A stretch of 64,000 nucleotides of DNA from Photobacterium proteolyticum (GTDB lineage: Bacteria > Pseudomonadota > Gammaproteobacteria > Enterobacterales > Vibrionaceae), in contig NZ_MJIL01000056.1 in NCBI RefSeq assembly GCF_001939735.1, positions 1 to 64,000 on the forward strand, written 5' to 3'. Each line of letters begins with the position of its first letter. Position 1 is the stretch's first letter. The position numbers and the translations under genes are program-made. Under the pieces are notes generated by a model that was given only the letters and a program-made list of their open reading frames with translations, searched no databases and was not told the DNA's origin. Below, in pieces: positions 56,276 to 64,000 of the stretch.

Positions 56276-58726
56276 CTAACCTTTCAGCGGCATTAGCAGG
56301 CGCTTGATCATCGAGCGGATAATGATCACCACCAGCCCTAACGATAACAGAGGCAGCATCACCCATAACCACGGGTGTCCAATAACCGGCAGCTCAAATC
56401 CCCACTTCAGCAAGGCCGCAACCACGGATTCAGCCCCGGCAGCGGCCATTACCCCGGCAATCAATGCCATGAGACCATACTCGCCCCACACTGTCGCCGA
56501 GATCCGTTTCCGGCTTGCCCCCAGAGTGCGGTAAAGCTTAATTTCCTGCTCACGTTGCGACAGGCTGAGCCTTAGCAAGGTTAGCACCAACAACAAACCG
56601 CTACTGACCCCGAGTACCGCCAACACGGAAAGCGACAGAGAGACCTGCTGCAAGATAGCTTGGATTCGGGTAGCCATGGTTCTCAGATCAAGCAGGGTCA
56701 CTGTCGGATAGTCTCGTCCCAGCTGGTTGATCAACGCGTTCTGATCAGCGTCGATCCTGTAGCTGACCAACCAGGTAGCCGGCAGCTCTGCCATGACATC
56801 CGGGGTGAAGATAAAATAGAAGTTCGGCCGCATATTACGCCACTCAACCAGGCGAATACTGGTCACCATGGCGCTAAACGGCTGGCTACTGACATTGAAG
56901 GTCAGTTCATCCCCCAAACGGATCCCGAGCCGCCCCGCAATCCCTGATTCCACGGACACTCCACGGCTATCGCTCCATTCCCCTTCAAGCAATGTATTAT
57001 GTACCGGTAAGGTGTCACGCCAGGTAAAGTTAAGCTCTCGCCGGAGCGATTCATCCCGCTCCTCACCCTGACTCGTCCCAGCCAGCAAGTCTTGCTGGTT
57101 AATCTCAATCAGACGACCGCGGATCACCGGGTAGCCCTCAGAGCGCACGACCTGATTGCGGTCGAGTTCATCAAGGTATGCCTGTTGCTGCTCAGGGCTA
57201 ATATTCAACGCGAAGACGTTGGGGGCATCAGCTGGCAGGGTTTGTTGCCAGTCAGCCAGCAAGTCGGTTCTCAGCAGCCAAATCACCGCCAGTAACATCA
57301 GCGAGCTGGTCAAAGCGGCCAATTGCGCCCCGGTTGCCAACGGGCTCCGGCTTATCCGGCTCAGCGCCAGTTTGATCGCCGCGCCCCATTTCCCACGCCG
57401 AAGCAGAGCAACCACCAATAATCCCAGCAGTGCCAGGATCCCCAGCAAGGCCGCCAGTCCGGCCAGTGTCAGCCACATAAACTTGTTGCTGCCGAACCAT
57501 ATCAGGGCCGCAACCACAGGCAACAACACCAGGGCATTGCCCTGACGTTTAACCGGCCAGTCGACCTGCTGCTGGATCACCGAAATAGCCGGCGCATCTA
57601 CCAGCCGCAACAAAGAGATCCCCAGACCGGGAATCGCGACCAGCAACGCAACGGTCAGGCTGACAAACACCGGAGTAAAACCACTCTCCGGCAGCGGATC
57701 GGGCAGCACATCCGACAGCGGAAGCCGCAACAAAAACTCGAGCAGCCAGCCGATGGAAAGCCCGGCAACGGCGGCAATTGCGAACAGCAGGCTTAACTGC
57801 CGTGCCAGCCACTGCCACAACCATCGCTTGCTCGCCCCGAGGCTTTTCATCATCGCAACCGCCTCAATGCGGGTTGAGGTGTAGTGCCAGCAAGTCAGCA
57901 CCAGGGTCGCTGTCGCCATCAAAATCACCAGGATCAGTGTCAGGGACAGATACTGCCTGGCTCGCTCGATCATATCTCCGGTTCGTCCCTGCGTGGTCTC
58001 GCTGATCCAGCGCTGACCGGGCTGGAGCTCAACAGCCTGCTGCAGCTGCCTAAGCTTATCGTCCGGACCGTTGAAATAGGCGCGAAACTGTACCCGGCTT
58101 CCCGGCTGTACTGCCCCGGTTTTAGCCAGATCGCTGTTATGAATTAACACCGCCGGCATCTGGCTGAACGGATTGAATGAAAGCTCCGGTTCCTGGGTGA
58201 TCTTTCCGGCTACCGTAAGCTCGGCATCCCCGATGGTGATCAGATCGCCGCGCTTAACCGCCAGCAAGGAGAACAACCGCTCTGCCAGCCACAGCTCCCC
58301 CGGCTGCACCCGGTGACGAACACCTGCGCCTTTCAGCACCAGCTCGCCGCGGAGCGGAAAGTCACTGCCGACGGACTTCACGCTGACCAGCTGCATTTCC
58401 TGCTCACTAAAGGCCATGGTGCCAAAGCGAGTTTGTTGTGACATCGTCAGCCCCAATGCCTTTGCCTGCTCAAGCAGCGGTGGCTCCAGCGGATTGGCCG
58501 AGCGAAAGACCAGATCGGCAGCAATCATAGTTCGCCCCTGATCAACCATAATTTTCTCAACCCGCACCACCAGCGCCGACAACGCAAAGACACAGGCAAT
58601 AATCAAGGTTAATGCCACCGCAACCGGCCATAGTTGTCCATGCCACAGCTCGCGCCAGCTCCATTTCAGCAACAAAGGTTGCTTACGTGGTCTCGCCACC
58701 TGGTTCGCCTCACTCAATTCACTCAT
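56276..58726 (-). CDS. ybbP: ABC transporter permease YbbP (FtsX-like)
   Basis: An 816-residue permease with two FtsX-like halves: one membrane segment near residue 35, three around 260-370, several in the 400-480 region, and three at the C-terminus, separated by large periplasmic loops (MacB-type). Length and order match E. coli YbbP. With YbbA it forms an ABC complex thought to handle envelope lipids or hydrophobic compounds. Its start overlaps the stop of ybbA by four bases. Confidence 0.92.
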   Translation of the reverse strand: MSELSEANQVARPRKQPLLLKWSWRELWHGQLWPVAVALTLIIACVFALSALVVRVEKIMVDQGRTMIAADLVFRSANPLEPPLLEQAKALGLTMSQQTRFGTMAFSEQEMQLVSVKSVGSDFPLRGELVLKGAGVRHRVQPGELWLAERLFSLLAVKRGDLITIGDAELTVAGKITQEPELSFNPFSQMPAVLIHNSDLAKTGAVQPGSRVQFRAYFNGPDDKLRQLQQAVELQPGQRWISETTQGRTGDMIERARQYLSLTLILVILMATATLVLTCWHYTSTRIEAVAMMKSLGASKRWLWQWLARQLSLLFAIAAVAGLSIGWLLEFLLRLPLSDVLPDPLPESGFTPVFVSLTVALLVAIPGLGISLLRLVDAPAISVIQQQVDWPVKRQGNALVLLPVVAALIWFGSNKFMWLTLAGLAALLGILALLGLLVVALLRRGKWGAAIKLALSRISRSPLATGAQLAALTSSLMLLAVIWLLRTDLLADWQQTLPADAPNVFALNISPEQQQAYLDELDRNQVVRSEGYPVIRGRLIEINQQDLLAGTSQGEERDESLRRELNFTWRDTLPVHNTLLEGEWSDSRGVSVESGIAGRLGIRLGDELTFNVSSQPFSAMVTSIRLVEWRNMRPNFYFIFTPDVMAELPATWLVSYRIDADQNALINQLGRDYPTVTLLDLRTMATRIQAILQQVSLSLSVLAVLGVSSGLLLVLTLLRLSLSQREQEIKLYRTLGASRKRISATVWGEYGLMALIAGVMAAAGAESVVAALLKWGFELPVIGHPWLWVMLPLLSLGLVVIIIRSMIKRLLMPLKG

Positions 58727-59397
58727 GCTGCCTCCACACTTCCGCCCTGGATACGTAATATACGATCACAGCGTTGTGCCAGCTGCGGGTCATGGGTCAC
58801 CAGTACCAGGGTGGTGCCGTGATCACGATTGAGGGCAAATAGCAGGTCAATCACCGTCGCGGCAGTATGCTGATCGAGGTTGCCAGTCGGTTCATCGGCA
58901 AACAACACCTGAGGACGAGTCATAAACGCCCTTGCCAATGCAACCCGCTGCTGCTCACCGCCAGAGAGCTGTGACGGCAGGTGGCTCTCGCGCCCTTCAA
59001 GCCCAACCTGGGACAGTAGCTCCGCTGCGCGAAGCTCATCCCCGTCCTGCCCCTTGATGATTGCCGGTAGCATCACGTTTTCCAGTGCGCTGAGCGACGG
59101 AATAAGCAAAAAACTCTGAAAAACAAAGCCTATCGAATCACTACGCAATGCCGCCCTGGCCTCGTCATCAAGTCGGGACAGAGGCCTGCCGAGAAGTTCG
59201 ATCTCACCATCGGTTGGTACATCCAGTCCCGCCAGCAGCGTCATCAACGTAGATTTACCTGCACCGGAGACGCCAACTAACGCAATTGCCTCTCCTTGCT
59301 CGACCTCAAGGGAAACATCCTGCAAAATGGTGAGCGACGATGATGCCGTCGTCACCTGTTTGGATACAGATACAGCCTTAATCACGGAAGTTGACAT
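58723..59397 (-). CDS. ybbA: ABC transporter ATPase YbbA
   Basis: A 224-residue ATPase of the LolD/MacB group: Walker A GVSGAGKST, Q-loop FVFQSFLLIP, signature LSGGEQQR, Walker B VLFADEPTGNLD and switch VLVTHDPQ. Its start codon overlaps the divergent tesA start, so each promoter lies inside the other gene, as in E. coli. Confidence 0.94.
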   Translation of the reverse strand: MSTSVIKAVSVSKQVTTASSSLTILQDVSLEVEQGEAIALVGVSGAGKSTLMTLLAGLDVPTDGEIELLGRPLSRLDDEARAALRSDSIGFVFQSFLLIPSLSALENVMLPAIIKGQDGDELRAAELLSQVGLEGRESHLPSQLSGGEQQRVALARAFMTRPQVLFADEPTGNLDQHTAATVIDLLFALNRDHGTTLVLVTHDPQLAQRCDRILRIQGGSVEAA

Positions 59398-59998
59398 GAT
59401 GCGATTCCTTTCAGTTTTATTGTTCGTTGTTTTCTCGCTAAACGCCTACAGCAACACTTTGCTGGTTGTCGGCGATAGTCTGAGTGCCGGGTACCAAATG
59501 CGTGCTGAACAGAGCTGGCCGGTTCTGATGGAGCCGGTTCTGGCGCAGCAGGGACACTCAATAAACGTTGTAAATGCCAGCATTTCTGGTGATACCACGG
59601 GCAACGGCCTGGCGCGGTTACCCAATTTATTACAACAACATAATCCAGATTACGTCATTATCGAGCTGGGCGCGAATGATGGCCTGCGCGGTTTCTCTCC
59701 CTCTACTATACGCAATAACCTCGGCCAAATGATCACCCGGATCCATGACGAAGGTGCAACCGCCCTGCTGATGCAAATCCATGTGCCGCCCAACTACGGC
59801 AAGCGCTACAGCGAGATCTTCAGCAAGATATACCCCCAGTTGAGCAAACAATACAATGCGCCGCTACTGCCTTTTTTCCTCGAAAAAATCATTCTCAAGC
59901 AAGATTGGATGATGGAAGACGGCCTGCATCCCAAGCCGGATGCCCAGCCATGGATAGCCCAGTTTGTGGCATCTGAGCTTACTCCGTATCTTCATTAA
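59396..59998 (+). CDS. tesA: Acyl-CoA thioesterase I / lysophospholipase L1
   Basis: A 200-residue SGNH hydrolase with a signal peptide of about 18 residues (FLSVLLFVVFSLNAYS). Catalytic blocks: Ser in VVGDSLSAGY, Gly in SISGDTTGNG, Asn in ELGANDGLRG, and Asp/His in MEDGLHPK. Periplasmic esterase, thioesterase and protease I activity is known for E. coli TesA. Start 59396 has GGAAG five bases upstream. Confidence 0.95.
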   Translation: MMRFLSVLLFVVFSLNAYSNTLLVVGDSLSAGYQMRAEQSWPVLMEPVLAQQGHSINVVNASISGDTTGNGLARLPNLLQQHNPDYVIIELGANDGLRGFSPSTIRNNLGQMITRIHDEGATALLMQIHVPPNYGKRYSEIFSKIYPQLSKQYNAPLLPFFLEKIILKQDWMMEDGLHPKPDAQPWIAQFVASELTPYLH

Positions 59999-60078
59999 AA
60001 AGTTTGAAATTTTATTGCTGTACATTTTTATTGACTAAGCTTCTTACTGTTTACAAACAAGAAAGTAAGTGAGTGGAT

Positions 60079-60357
60079 ATGTTGAAGGGAAATAGCTTAA
60101 TTTTTGCAGCCATCGCAGTTGCTTTTGGCATCAGTGGTTGTCAAAGTGCCGATCCGGGTACCTACGGACTGTATAAAGACTACCGTTTGCAATCAGACAA
60201 CAAAGCCTACGCCATTGGCACCAATAAAATCGCCGGTGCGGCCTGGGGAGCCCGAGATATTCAGGAAGCGCAGAAGCTTGCCATCGAGACCTGTGTCAAG
60301 CTGGGCGGAAAGAACTGCAATATCGTTGATATCAACGGCTCATCAGTCGCGAACTAA
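60079..60357 (+). CDS. Small lipoprotein
   Basis: A 92-residue protein with a lipobox (GISGC), so the mature form begins at Cys21 or so and is membrane-anchored. The C-terminal part (AAWGARDIQEAQKLAIETCVKLGGKNCNIVDING) has two cysteines about nine residues apart that could form a disulfide, somewhat like DUF4189 proteins. No function is known. A terminator follows. Confidence 0.75.
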   Translation: MLKGNSLIFAAIAVAFGISGCQSADPGTYGLYKDYRLQSDNKAYAIGTNKIAGAAWGARDIQEAQKLAIETCVKLGGKNCNIVDINGSSVAN

Positions 60358-60416
60358 GACATTCAGCACCCGGCAGCTAAGGGGTGGACAATGATCACGC
60401 GCTCAAATCCAAAATG

Positions 60417-60452
60417 AACAGCCAGGTAGCAGCCCCTGGCTGTCCTTTTTTA
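60417..60452 (+). terminator. Terminator of the small lipoprotein gene
   Basis: ACAGCCAGG pairs with CCTGGCTGT across an eight-base loop, followed by CCTTTTTT. Confidence 0.88.
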
Positions 60453-60578
60453 TCCCCCCCCCAATAACCTCAAGATACTTTTTCAGCGAGAAATCCTTGG
60501 TTTCTAGGCTAGGCATCGAGGGTATGAACCTTTATTCTCAATACCATAGATTTCGGGACACGCGCTAAAGGAACAAGA

Positions 60579-61406
60579 ATGAAAGAGACCATCCTAATCA
60601 CCGGTTGCAGCAGCGGCATAGGCCGATTCTGTGCTGAACAGCTCCACAAGGACGGCTATACCGTTGTTGCCAGTTGTCGGAACCCAGATGATATTACAGC
60701 CCTTCGGCAACAGGGATTGAACTGTATCCAGCTTGACCTCGACGATACGGATTCGATCAAACAGGGTATTGAGGCTTGCCTGGCATTAACCGGAGGACGT
60801 ATCGATGTGTTATTCAACAATGCCGCCTATGGCCAGCCCGGAGCCCTCGAAGACCTACCGACACAGGCCTTGCGACAACAGTTCGAAACCAACTTGTTCG
60901 GCTGGCACGAGCTCACACGAGCCGTGATTCCGATCATGCTCAAACAGGGCAGCGGAAAGATTGTCCAGAACAGTTCGGTGCTTGGATTGGTAGCGATGAA
61001 GTATCGCGGAGCCTACAATGCGAGCAAGTTTGCCCTCGAGGGTTATACCGACACCCTGCGCCTCGAATTACAGGATACGCCACTTCATGTCAGCCTGATC
61101 GAGCCAGGTCCTATCGAAAGTCATTTCAGGGAAAATGCCAAACTCAAGTTCGAACAACACATTGATATGGCAGCCTCCCGCCACCATGTCAGTTACCAGC
61201 AAACCCTCGACAGGCTGGGCAAATCGTCGCCATCAAGCAAGTTCACCTTGGCACCAGACGCAGTTCTGAGTCCCCTGCAGGCAATCATTGACAGCAAACG
61301 CCCCAAGCCTCGTTACTATGTCACCCAGCCAACCCATATTTTTGGCTTCCTGCGCCGGGTCCTGCCTGTCTCCTGGCTGGATCAGCTGCTAAGCAAAAGT
61401 AATTAA
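60579..61406 (+). CDS. ybbO: Short-chain dehydrogenase YbbO
   Basis: A 275-residue classical SDR. The cofactor loop is ITGCSSGIGR, NNAAYG follows, and the catalytic residues are Ser in VQNSSVLGLV and Tyr/Lys in YNASKFA. E. coli YbbO reduces medium-chain aldehydes with NADPH. It belongs to the conserved ybbN-ybbO-tesA-ybbAP neighbourhood, although here a lipoprotein gene lies between tesA and ybbO. Confidence 0.93.
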   Translation: MKETILITGCSSGIGRFCAEQLHKDGYTVVASCRNPDDITALRQQGLNCIQLDLDDTDSIKQGIEACLALTGGRIDVLFNNAAYGQPGALEDLPTQALRQQFETNLFGWHELTRAVIPIMLKQGSGKIVQNSSVLGLVAMKYRGAYNASKFALEGYTDTLRLELQDTPLHVSLIEPGPIESHFRENAKLKFEQHIDMAASRHHVSYQQTLDRLGKSSPSSKFTLAPDAVLSPLQAIIDSKRPKPRYYVTQPTHIFGFLRRVLPVSWLDQLLSKSN

Positions 61407-61711
61407 AGAAAAACCCGTCTATATACCGGCAACGTCGATAAAACGGCTTCGATATGTCGGTATTTGATCCTTTCCTGCTTTGAAATATGAAATAAAACAC
61501 ACCTATCACAGATCAAAAAAGCCACGATTCAGCCTCCTCAAATAGCAAAAACATTGCTTAGCGCCCTAAATTGAAGAAATTGGCCAGAAAAGACAACTAA
61601 CGTAATATTTGTGTCATATTAAATCGTTATCTTAGTCAGGTAAGTTGAAAGAGGCCCTTGCAGAGCCTACTCATCGCCTTGAAATACCAGAATAGATAAC
61701 CAGGTTCCGTC

Positions 61712-61783
61712 ATGACTTTGCGTCAAATTAATATTCTCTGTGTCTGTGTGACACTTGCCCTATTGTTGACATTACAACCCTAA
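61712..61783 (+). CDS. Possible 23-residue hydrophobic peptide
   Basis: An ATG with AGG eight bases upstream opens MTLRQINILCVCVTLALLLTLQP, of which residues 8-21 are hydrophobic. The stop codon abuts a terminator, so a short transcript of about 150 bases seems likely. It could be a leader peptide, a small membrane protein of the type I toxin sort, or an sRNA with a chance frame. Confidence 0.4.
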   Translation: MTLRQINILCVCVTLALLLTLQP

Positions 61784-61810
61784 AAAGGAGAGCGCGGCTC
61801 TCCTTTTTTA
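61781..61810 (+). terminator. Terminator following the 23-codon frame
   Basis: AAAAAGGAGAGC pairs with GCTCTCCTTTTT around GCG, followed by Ts. It ends a transcript that starts within the 61407-61711 gap. Confidence 0.92.
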
Positions 61811-61905
61811 TTGCCTGCCTGTCGCGATAAACATAATACCTCTTGATTTTTCAGCCATTAACCCCATAAATAACTACAGAGGCCACTAAAATAAAGAGCA
61901 GCAAC

Positions 61906-62760
61906 ATGTATGAAAAACTAGCGATCGAACTTAACGAGCAGAATCTGCAGCAGGTTATCGAGCAATCTATGCAGACGCCGGTTGTGATCAGTTTCTGGGC
62001 GCCATCGATGCCTGAAACCGCAGAAGTTAACAACATCTTAGAAAAAATCGCAGCGCAATATCAGGGACAGCTTGTCCTTGCGACGTTAGACTGCGAAAGC
62101 CAGCAGATGGTTGCAGCTCAATTTGGTGTTCGCGGTTTGCCAACCGTTGCATTGTTCAAAAATGGTCAGCCGGCTGACGGTGCCGCCGGACCACAGACTG
62201 AAGAAAGCCTGCGCACCATGCTGAGCAAGCACCTGCCAAGCCAGGAAGAGCTACAGCTAAAACAGGCGTTGGCGCTGGTTGATAGCCAGCAATACGACCA
62301 GGCCCTGCCTGTTCTGCGTGAACTGTCAGCCCATTTCGGTCAAAACAGCATTATTTCTCTGGCTATTGCCGAGTGTCTGGTTGAAACCTCGCAACACGAC
62401 GAGGCAGAAGCCCTGCTGGAAACTATTCCGATGCAGGATCAGGATGCCAAGTATAAAAGCCTGATCGCCAAACTCGAGTTGCATAGACAAGCCAGTGACT
62501 CACCAGAAATCCGCCATCTTGAAGAGCAGCTTGCTGCCGCTCCGGAAAATACCCAGATAGCCTACGAGCTGGCTGTCCAGTACAGCCAGGTAGACCGCTC
62601 ACAAGATGCTCTGGAGCTGCTGATTAACATTCTGCGTAAAGACATGAACTTTGCCGACGGCAATGCGAAAAAGAGCATGATGGATATTCTATCGGCGCTG
62701 GGTCAGGGCAATGCAGTTGCCAGCCAGTACCGCCGCCAGCTTTATTCGCTACTGTACTGA
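61906..62760 (+). CDS. ybbN: YbbN/CnoX-type thioredoxin-TPR co-chaperone
   Basis: A 284-residue protein. The thioredoxin domain (1-110) has the usual strands (VVISFWAPSMPETA, RGLPTVALFKNGQ), but the CXXC site is replaced by SMPE, so it cannot do disulfide exchange there. TPR-like helices fill the rest (QYDQALPVLRELSAHF, HDEAEALLETIP). E. coli CnoX is a holdase that passes clients to GroEL and keeps one Cys in the motif; this form has none. A terminator follows. Confidence 0.92.
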   Translation: MYEKLAIELNEQNLQQVIEQSMQTPVVISFWAPSMPETAEVNNILEKIAAQYQGQLVLATLDCESQQMVAAQFGVRGLPTVALFKNGQPADGAAGPQTEESLRTMLSKHLPSQEELQLKQALALVDSQQYDQALPVLRELSAHFGQNSIISLAIAECLVETSQHDEAEALLETIPMQDQDAKYKSLIAKLELHRQASDSPEIRHLEEQLAAAPENTQIAYELAVQYSQVDRSQDALELLINILRKDMNFADGNAKKSMMDILSALGQGNAVASQYRRQLYSLLY

Positions 62761-62786
62761 TCGCAAAGAAACAACGCTTCACACCA

Positions 62787-62814
62787 CAAAGCCGCGATAA
62801 TCATCGCGGCTTTG
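62787..62814. terminator. Terminator between ybbN and cueR
   Basis: AAAGCCGCGAT pairs perfectly with ATCGCGGCTTT around four bases, suited to both converging genes. Confidence 0.9.
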
Positions 62815-62836
62815 TCATATCTCCCCAAGCTACCGT

Positions 62837-63232
62837 TTATTTTGTGTGCTGGCACAATCCCTCAATGATCGGACAGCGGGCGCTGTCGTTGCCAGGGCAT
62901 TGCTTCGTCAACGCCTCAAGGGTGGTTTTCATCTCTATCAGCTCGGCGATTTTATCGTCAATCTCAGTAAGCTTTTGCTCGGCCTTGGCTTTCACATCTG
63001 CACTTCGTCGCTGGGGATCCCGTGAAAAATCCAGTAACTCACGGCACTCATCCAAGGTAAACCCGACCAGTCTTGAGCGGCGGATCAGCTGCAATTCATT
63101 GATGTTATTCTGGCTATAACTGCGATAACCGTTACTGGCCCGTGACGGCGCCGTAATGATCCCTTTGTCTTCGTAGAATCGAATCGTTTTGGCGGTCAGC
63201 CCGGTTTGCTTGGCAACATCACTAATATTCAC
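62837..63232 (-). CDS. cueR: Copper-responsive MerR-family regulator CueR
   Basis: A 131-residue MerR regulator: HTH MNISDVAKQTGLTAKTIRFYE, a dimerisation helix, and a metal loop CPGNDSARC with Cys112 and Cys120 at the positions of E. coli CueR. Ser77-type discrimination for Cu(I) is expected. Divergent from copA, whose promoter has the spacing CueR needs. Confidence 0.95.
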   Translation of the reverse strand: MNISDVAKQTGLTAKTIRFYEDKGIITAPSRASNGYRSYSQNNINELQLIRRSRLVGFTLDECRELLDFSRDPQRRSADVKAKAEQKLTEIDDKIAELIEMKTTLEALTKQCPGNDSARCPIIEGLCQHTK

Positions 63233-63348
63233 ATTTCATCCTTACAGTTTCTGGAAGGTTATAATTCTATTATTCAGCCATTTCTCAGGCAAAATCAAGC
63301 TCTGGTACAGTCGCTCAATCAAGGGGCCACATCAAAGTCAAATAGCCT

Positions 63349-63379
63349 TTGACATTCCACTTGATGGAAGGTTTATTCT
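63349..63379 (+). promoter_or_regulatory. CueR-type copA promoter with a 19-bp spacer
   Basis: The -35 element TTGACA (63349-63354) and -10 element TATTCT (63374-63379) are 19 bp apart, and a dyad TTCCA-N5-TGGAA lies between them. This over-long spacer with dyad is the mark of MerR-family control. Confidence 0.85.
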
Positions 63380-63454
63380 CAGGGCATCATTAAATGAAAT
63401 GACGAAATAGACCGCCTGTTGGTTGTTGTCTGAATCATCGCTAAGGAAAGACAC

Positions 63455-64000
63455 ATGGCTGAATTTACCCTCCCGCTAGGCAAGGTTCGTTGCATGAACT
63501 GTGCGGGAAAAATCAAGGCATCCTTAACCGCCCTGCCCGGCATTGAATCTGCCGATGTTGATACCCGGCGAGCAATTGTTCGCGGTGACACCGAGCTTCT
63601 CCCTCTTATCAGTGCGATCACAGCACTGGGCTACGAAGCCGGTTACACGCACTCGCTGCCTTTAGCAGGGCTGTCATGTGGCAAATGCGTAAAAAAAGTC
63701 GAATCTGAGTTTGCCGCCAACCCGCAAATTGCAGATTTCACCGTCAGCAAAACTGAGGCAAGAGTTACCGGAGCCATCACCGAGCAGGCCTTAACGGCTG
63801 TGATCGAGAACCTCGGCTACCAGGTTGTTGAGCGCCAGCATCATACCCTGCAGCTAAGTGGCCTTTCATGCGGAAAATGCGTGGCTAAACTTGAAGCCGC
63901 TTTCTCTGACAATCCCCTGATAGACAGCTACTCAGTCACTAAAACACAGGCCGAACTCACAGGCTCTCTCTCAAGAGAAGCGGCCATTGCTATCATCGAG
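63455..64000 (+). CDS. copA: Copper-exporting P-type ATPase CopA, N-terminal part
   Basis: The first 182 residues of a gene that runs off the window. Three heavy-metal-binding domains follow one another. The first has CMNC near residue 14, the second CGKC near 72, and the third CGKC near 138, each followed by a ferredoxin-like repeat. CopA pumps Cu(I) out of the cytoplasm. AAGGA lies before ATG 63455. The divergent cueR and promoter support the call. Confidence 0.93.
   Translation, partial: MAEFTLPLGKVRCMNCAGKIKASLTALPGIESADVDTRRAIVRGDTELLPLISAITALGYEAGYTHSLPLAGLSCGKCVKKVESEFAANPQIADFTVSKTEARVTGAITEQALTAVIENLGYQVVERQHHTLQLSGLSCGKCVAKLEAAFSDNPLIDSYSVTKTQAELTGSLSREAAIAIIE

Overview
The window is chromosomal DNA from a gammaproteobacterium, most likely a member of the Vibrionaceae (Photobacterium-like). 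The evidence is the set of housekeeping blocks seen (xthA next to an amino-acid ABC operon, pflB and pflA split by a chemoreceptor gene, yfbV-ackA-pta, yfbU, yfcE/yfcH, ybbN-ybbO-tesA-ybbA-ybbP, cueR-copA) and the abundance of chemoreceptors. The genus is an inference from content, not from a database search. Layout: 1-75 is the 3' part of a tRNA-Tyr. 0.2-5.3 kb holds a receiver-TPR protein, a glutathionyl-hydroquinone reductase, an ornithine/alanine-racemase-like enzyme and a frameshifted LysR gene. 5.5-15 kb holds xthA, a four-gene arginine/ornithine-type ABC importer, an orphan chitooligosaccharide-type binding protein, an ArsR-type regulator and a PepV dipeptidase/YfcC transporter pair. 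15.7-25 kb is the pyruvate formate-lyase region: two chemoreceptors, a DUF3360-like permease under a probable FNR site, pflB and pflA. 26.9-31.5 kb is a formate module: a LysR regulator, a FocA channel fused to CBS domains, and formate-tetrahydrofolate ligase. 31.6-43.7 kb holds a CbiM-like membrane protein, yfbU, a PgtCBA-like sensory system without its transporter, rlmA, a ChaN-type lipoprotein and a three-gene ABC importer. 43.7-50.1 kb holds a G-rich repeat, yfbV, ackA, pta, an AT-rich two-gene cassette of unknown function and a second focA. 50.3-56.2 kb holds a TSUP permease, a SIMPL protein, yfcE, an operon of two DUF1538 membrane proteins with a PII-like and a CBS protein, and yfcH. 56.3-64 kb holds the ybb/tes cluster, cueR and the start of copA, which runs off the window. 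The unifying theme is anaerobic C1/C2 metabolism: PflB makes acetyl-CoA and formate, Pta and AckA turn acetyl-CoA into acetate and ATP, two FNT channels move formate, and Fhs fixes formate onto tetrahydrofolate. An FNR-like site lies 41.5 bp upstream of a plausible start of transcription for the permease-pflB block. A second, weaker theme is arginine/ornithine: an Aot-like importer, an ornithine-racemase-like enzyme, and ArgR-box-like sites upstream of two operons. The points most worth a second look are the FocA-CBS fusion that keeps an internal ribosome binding site and start, the DUF1538/PII/CBS operon, the permease occupying the usual focA slot before pflB, the structured leaders of pta and pflA, the PgtA-like regulator with a degenerate AAA+ domain, and the AT-rich cassette after pta. 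All calls are from reading the sequence only; no searches were run.
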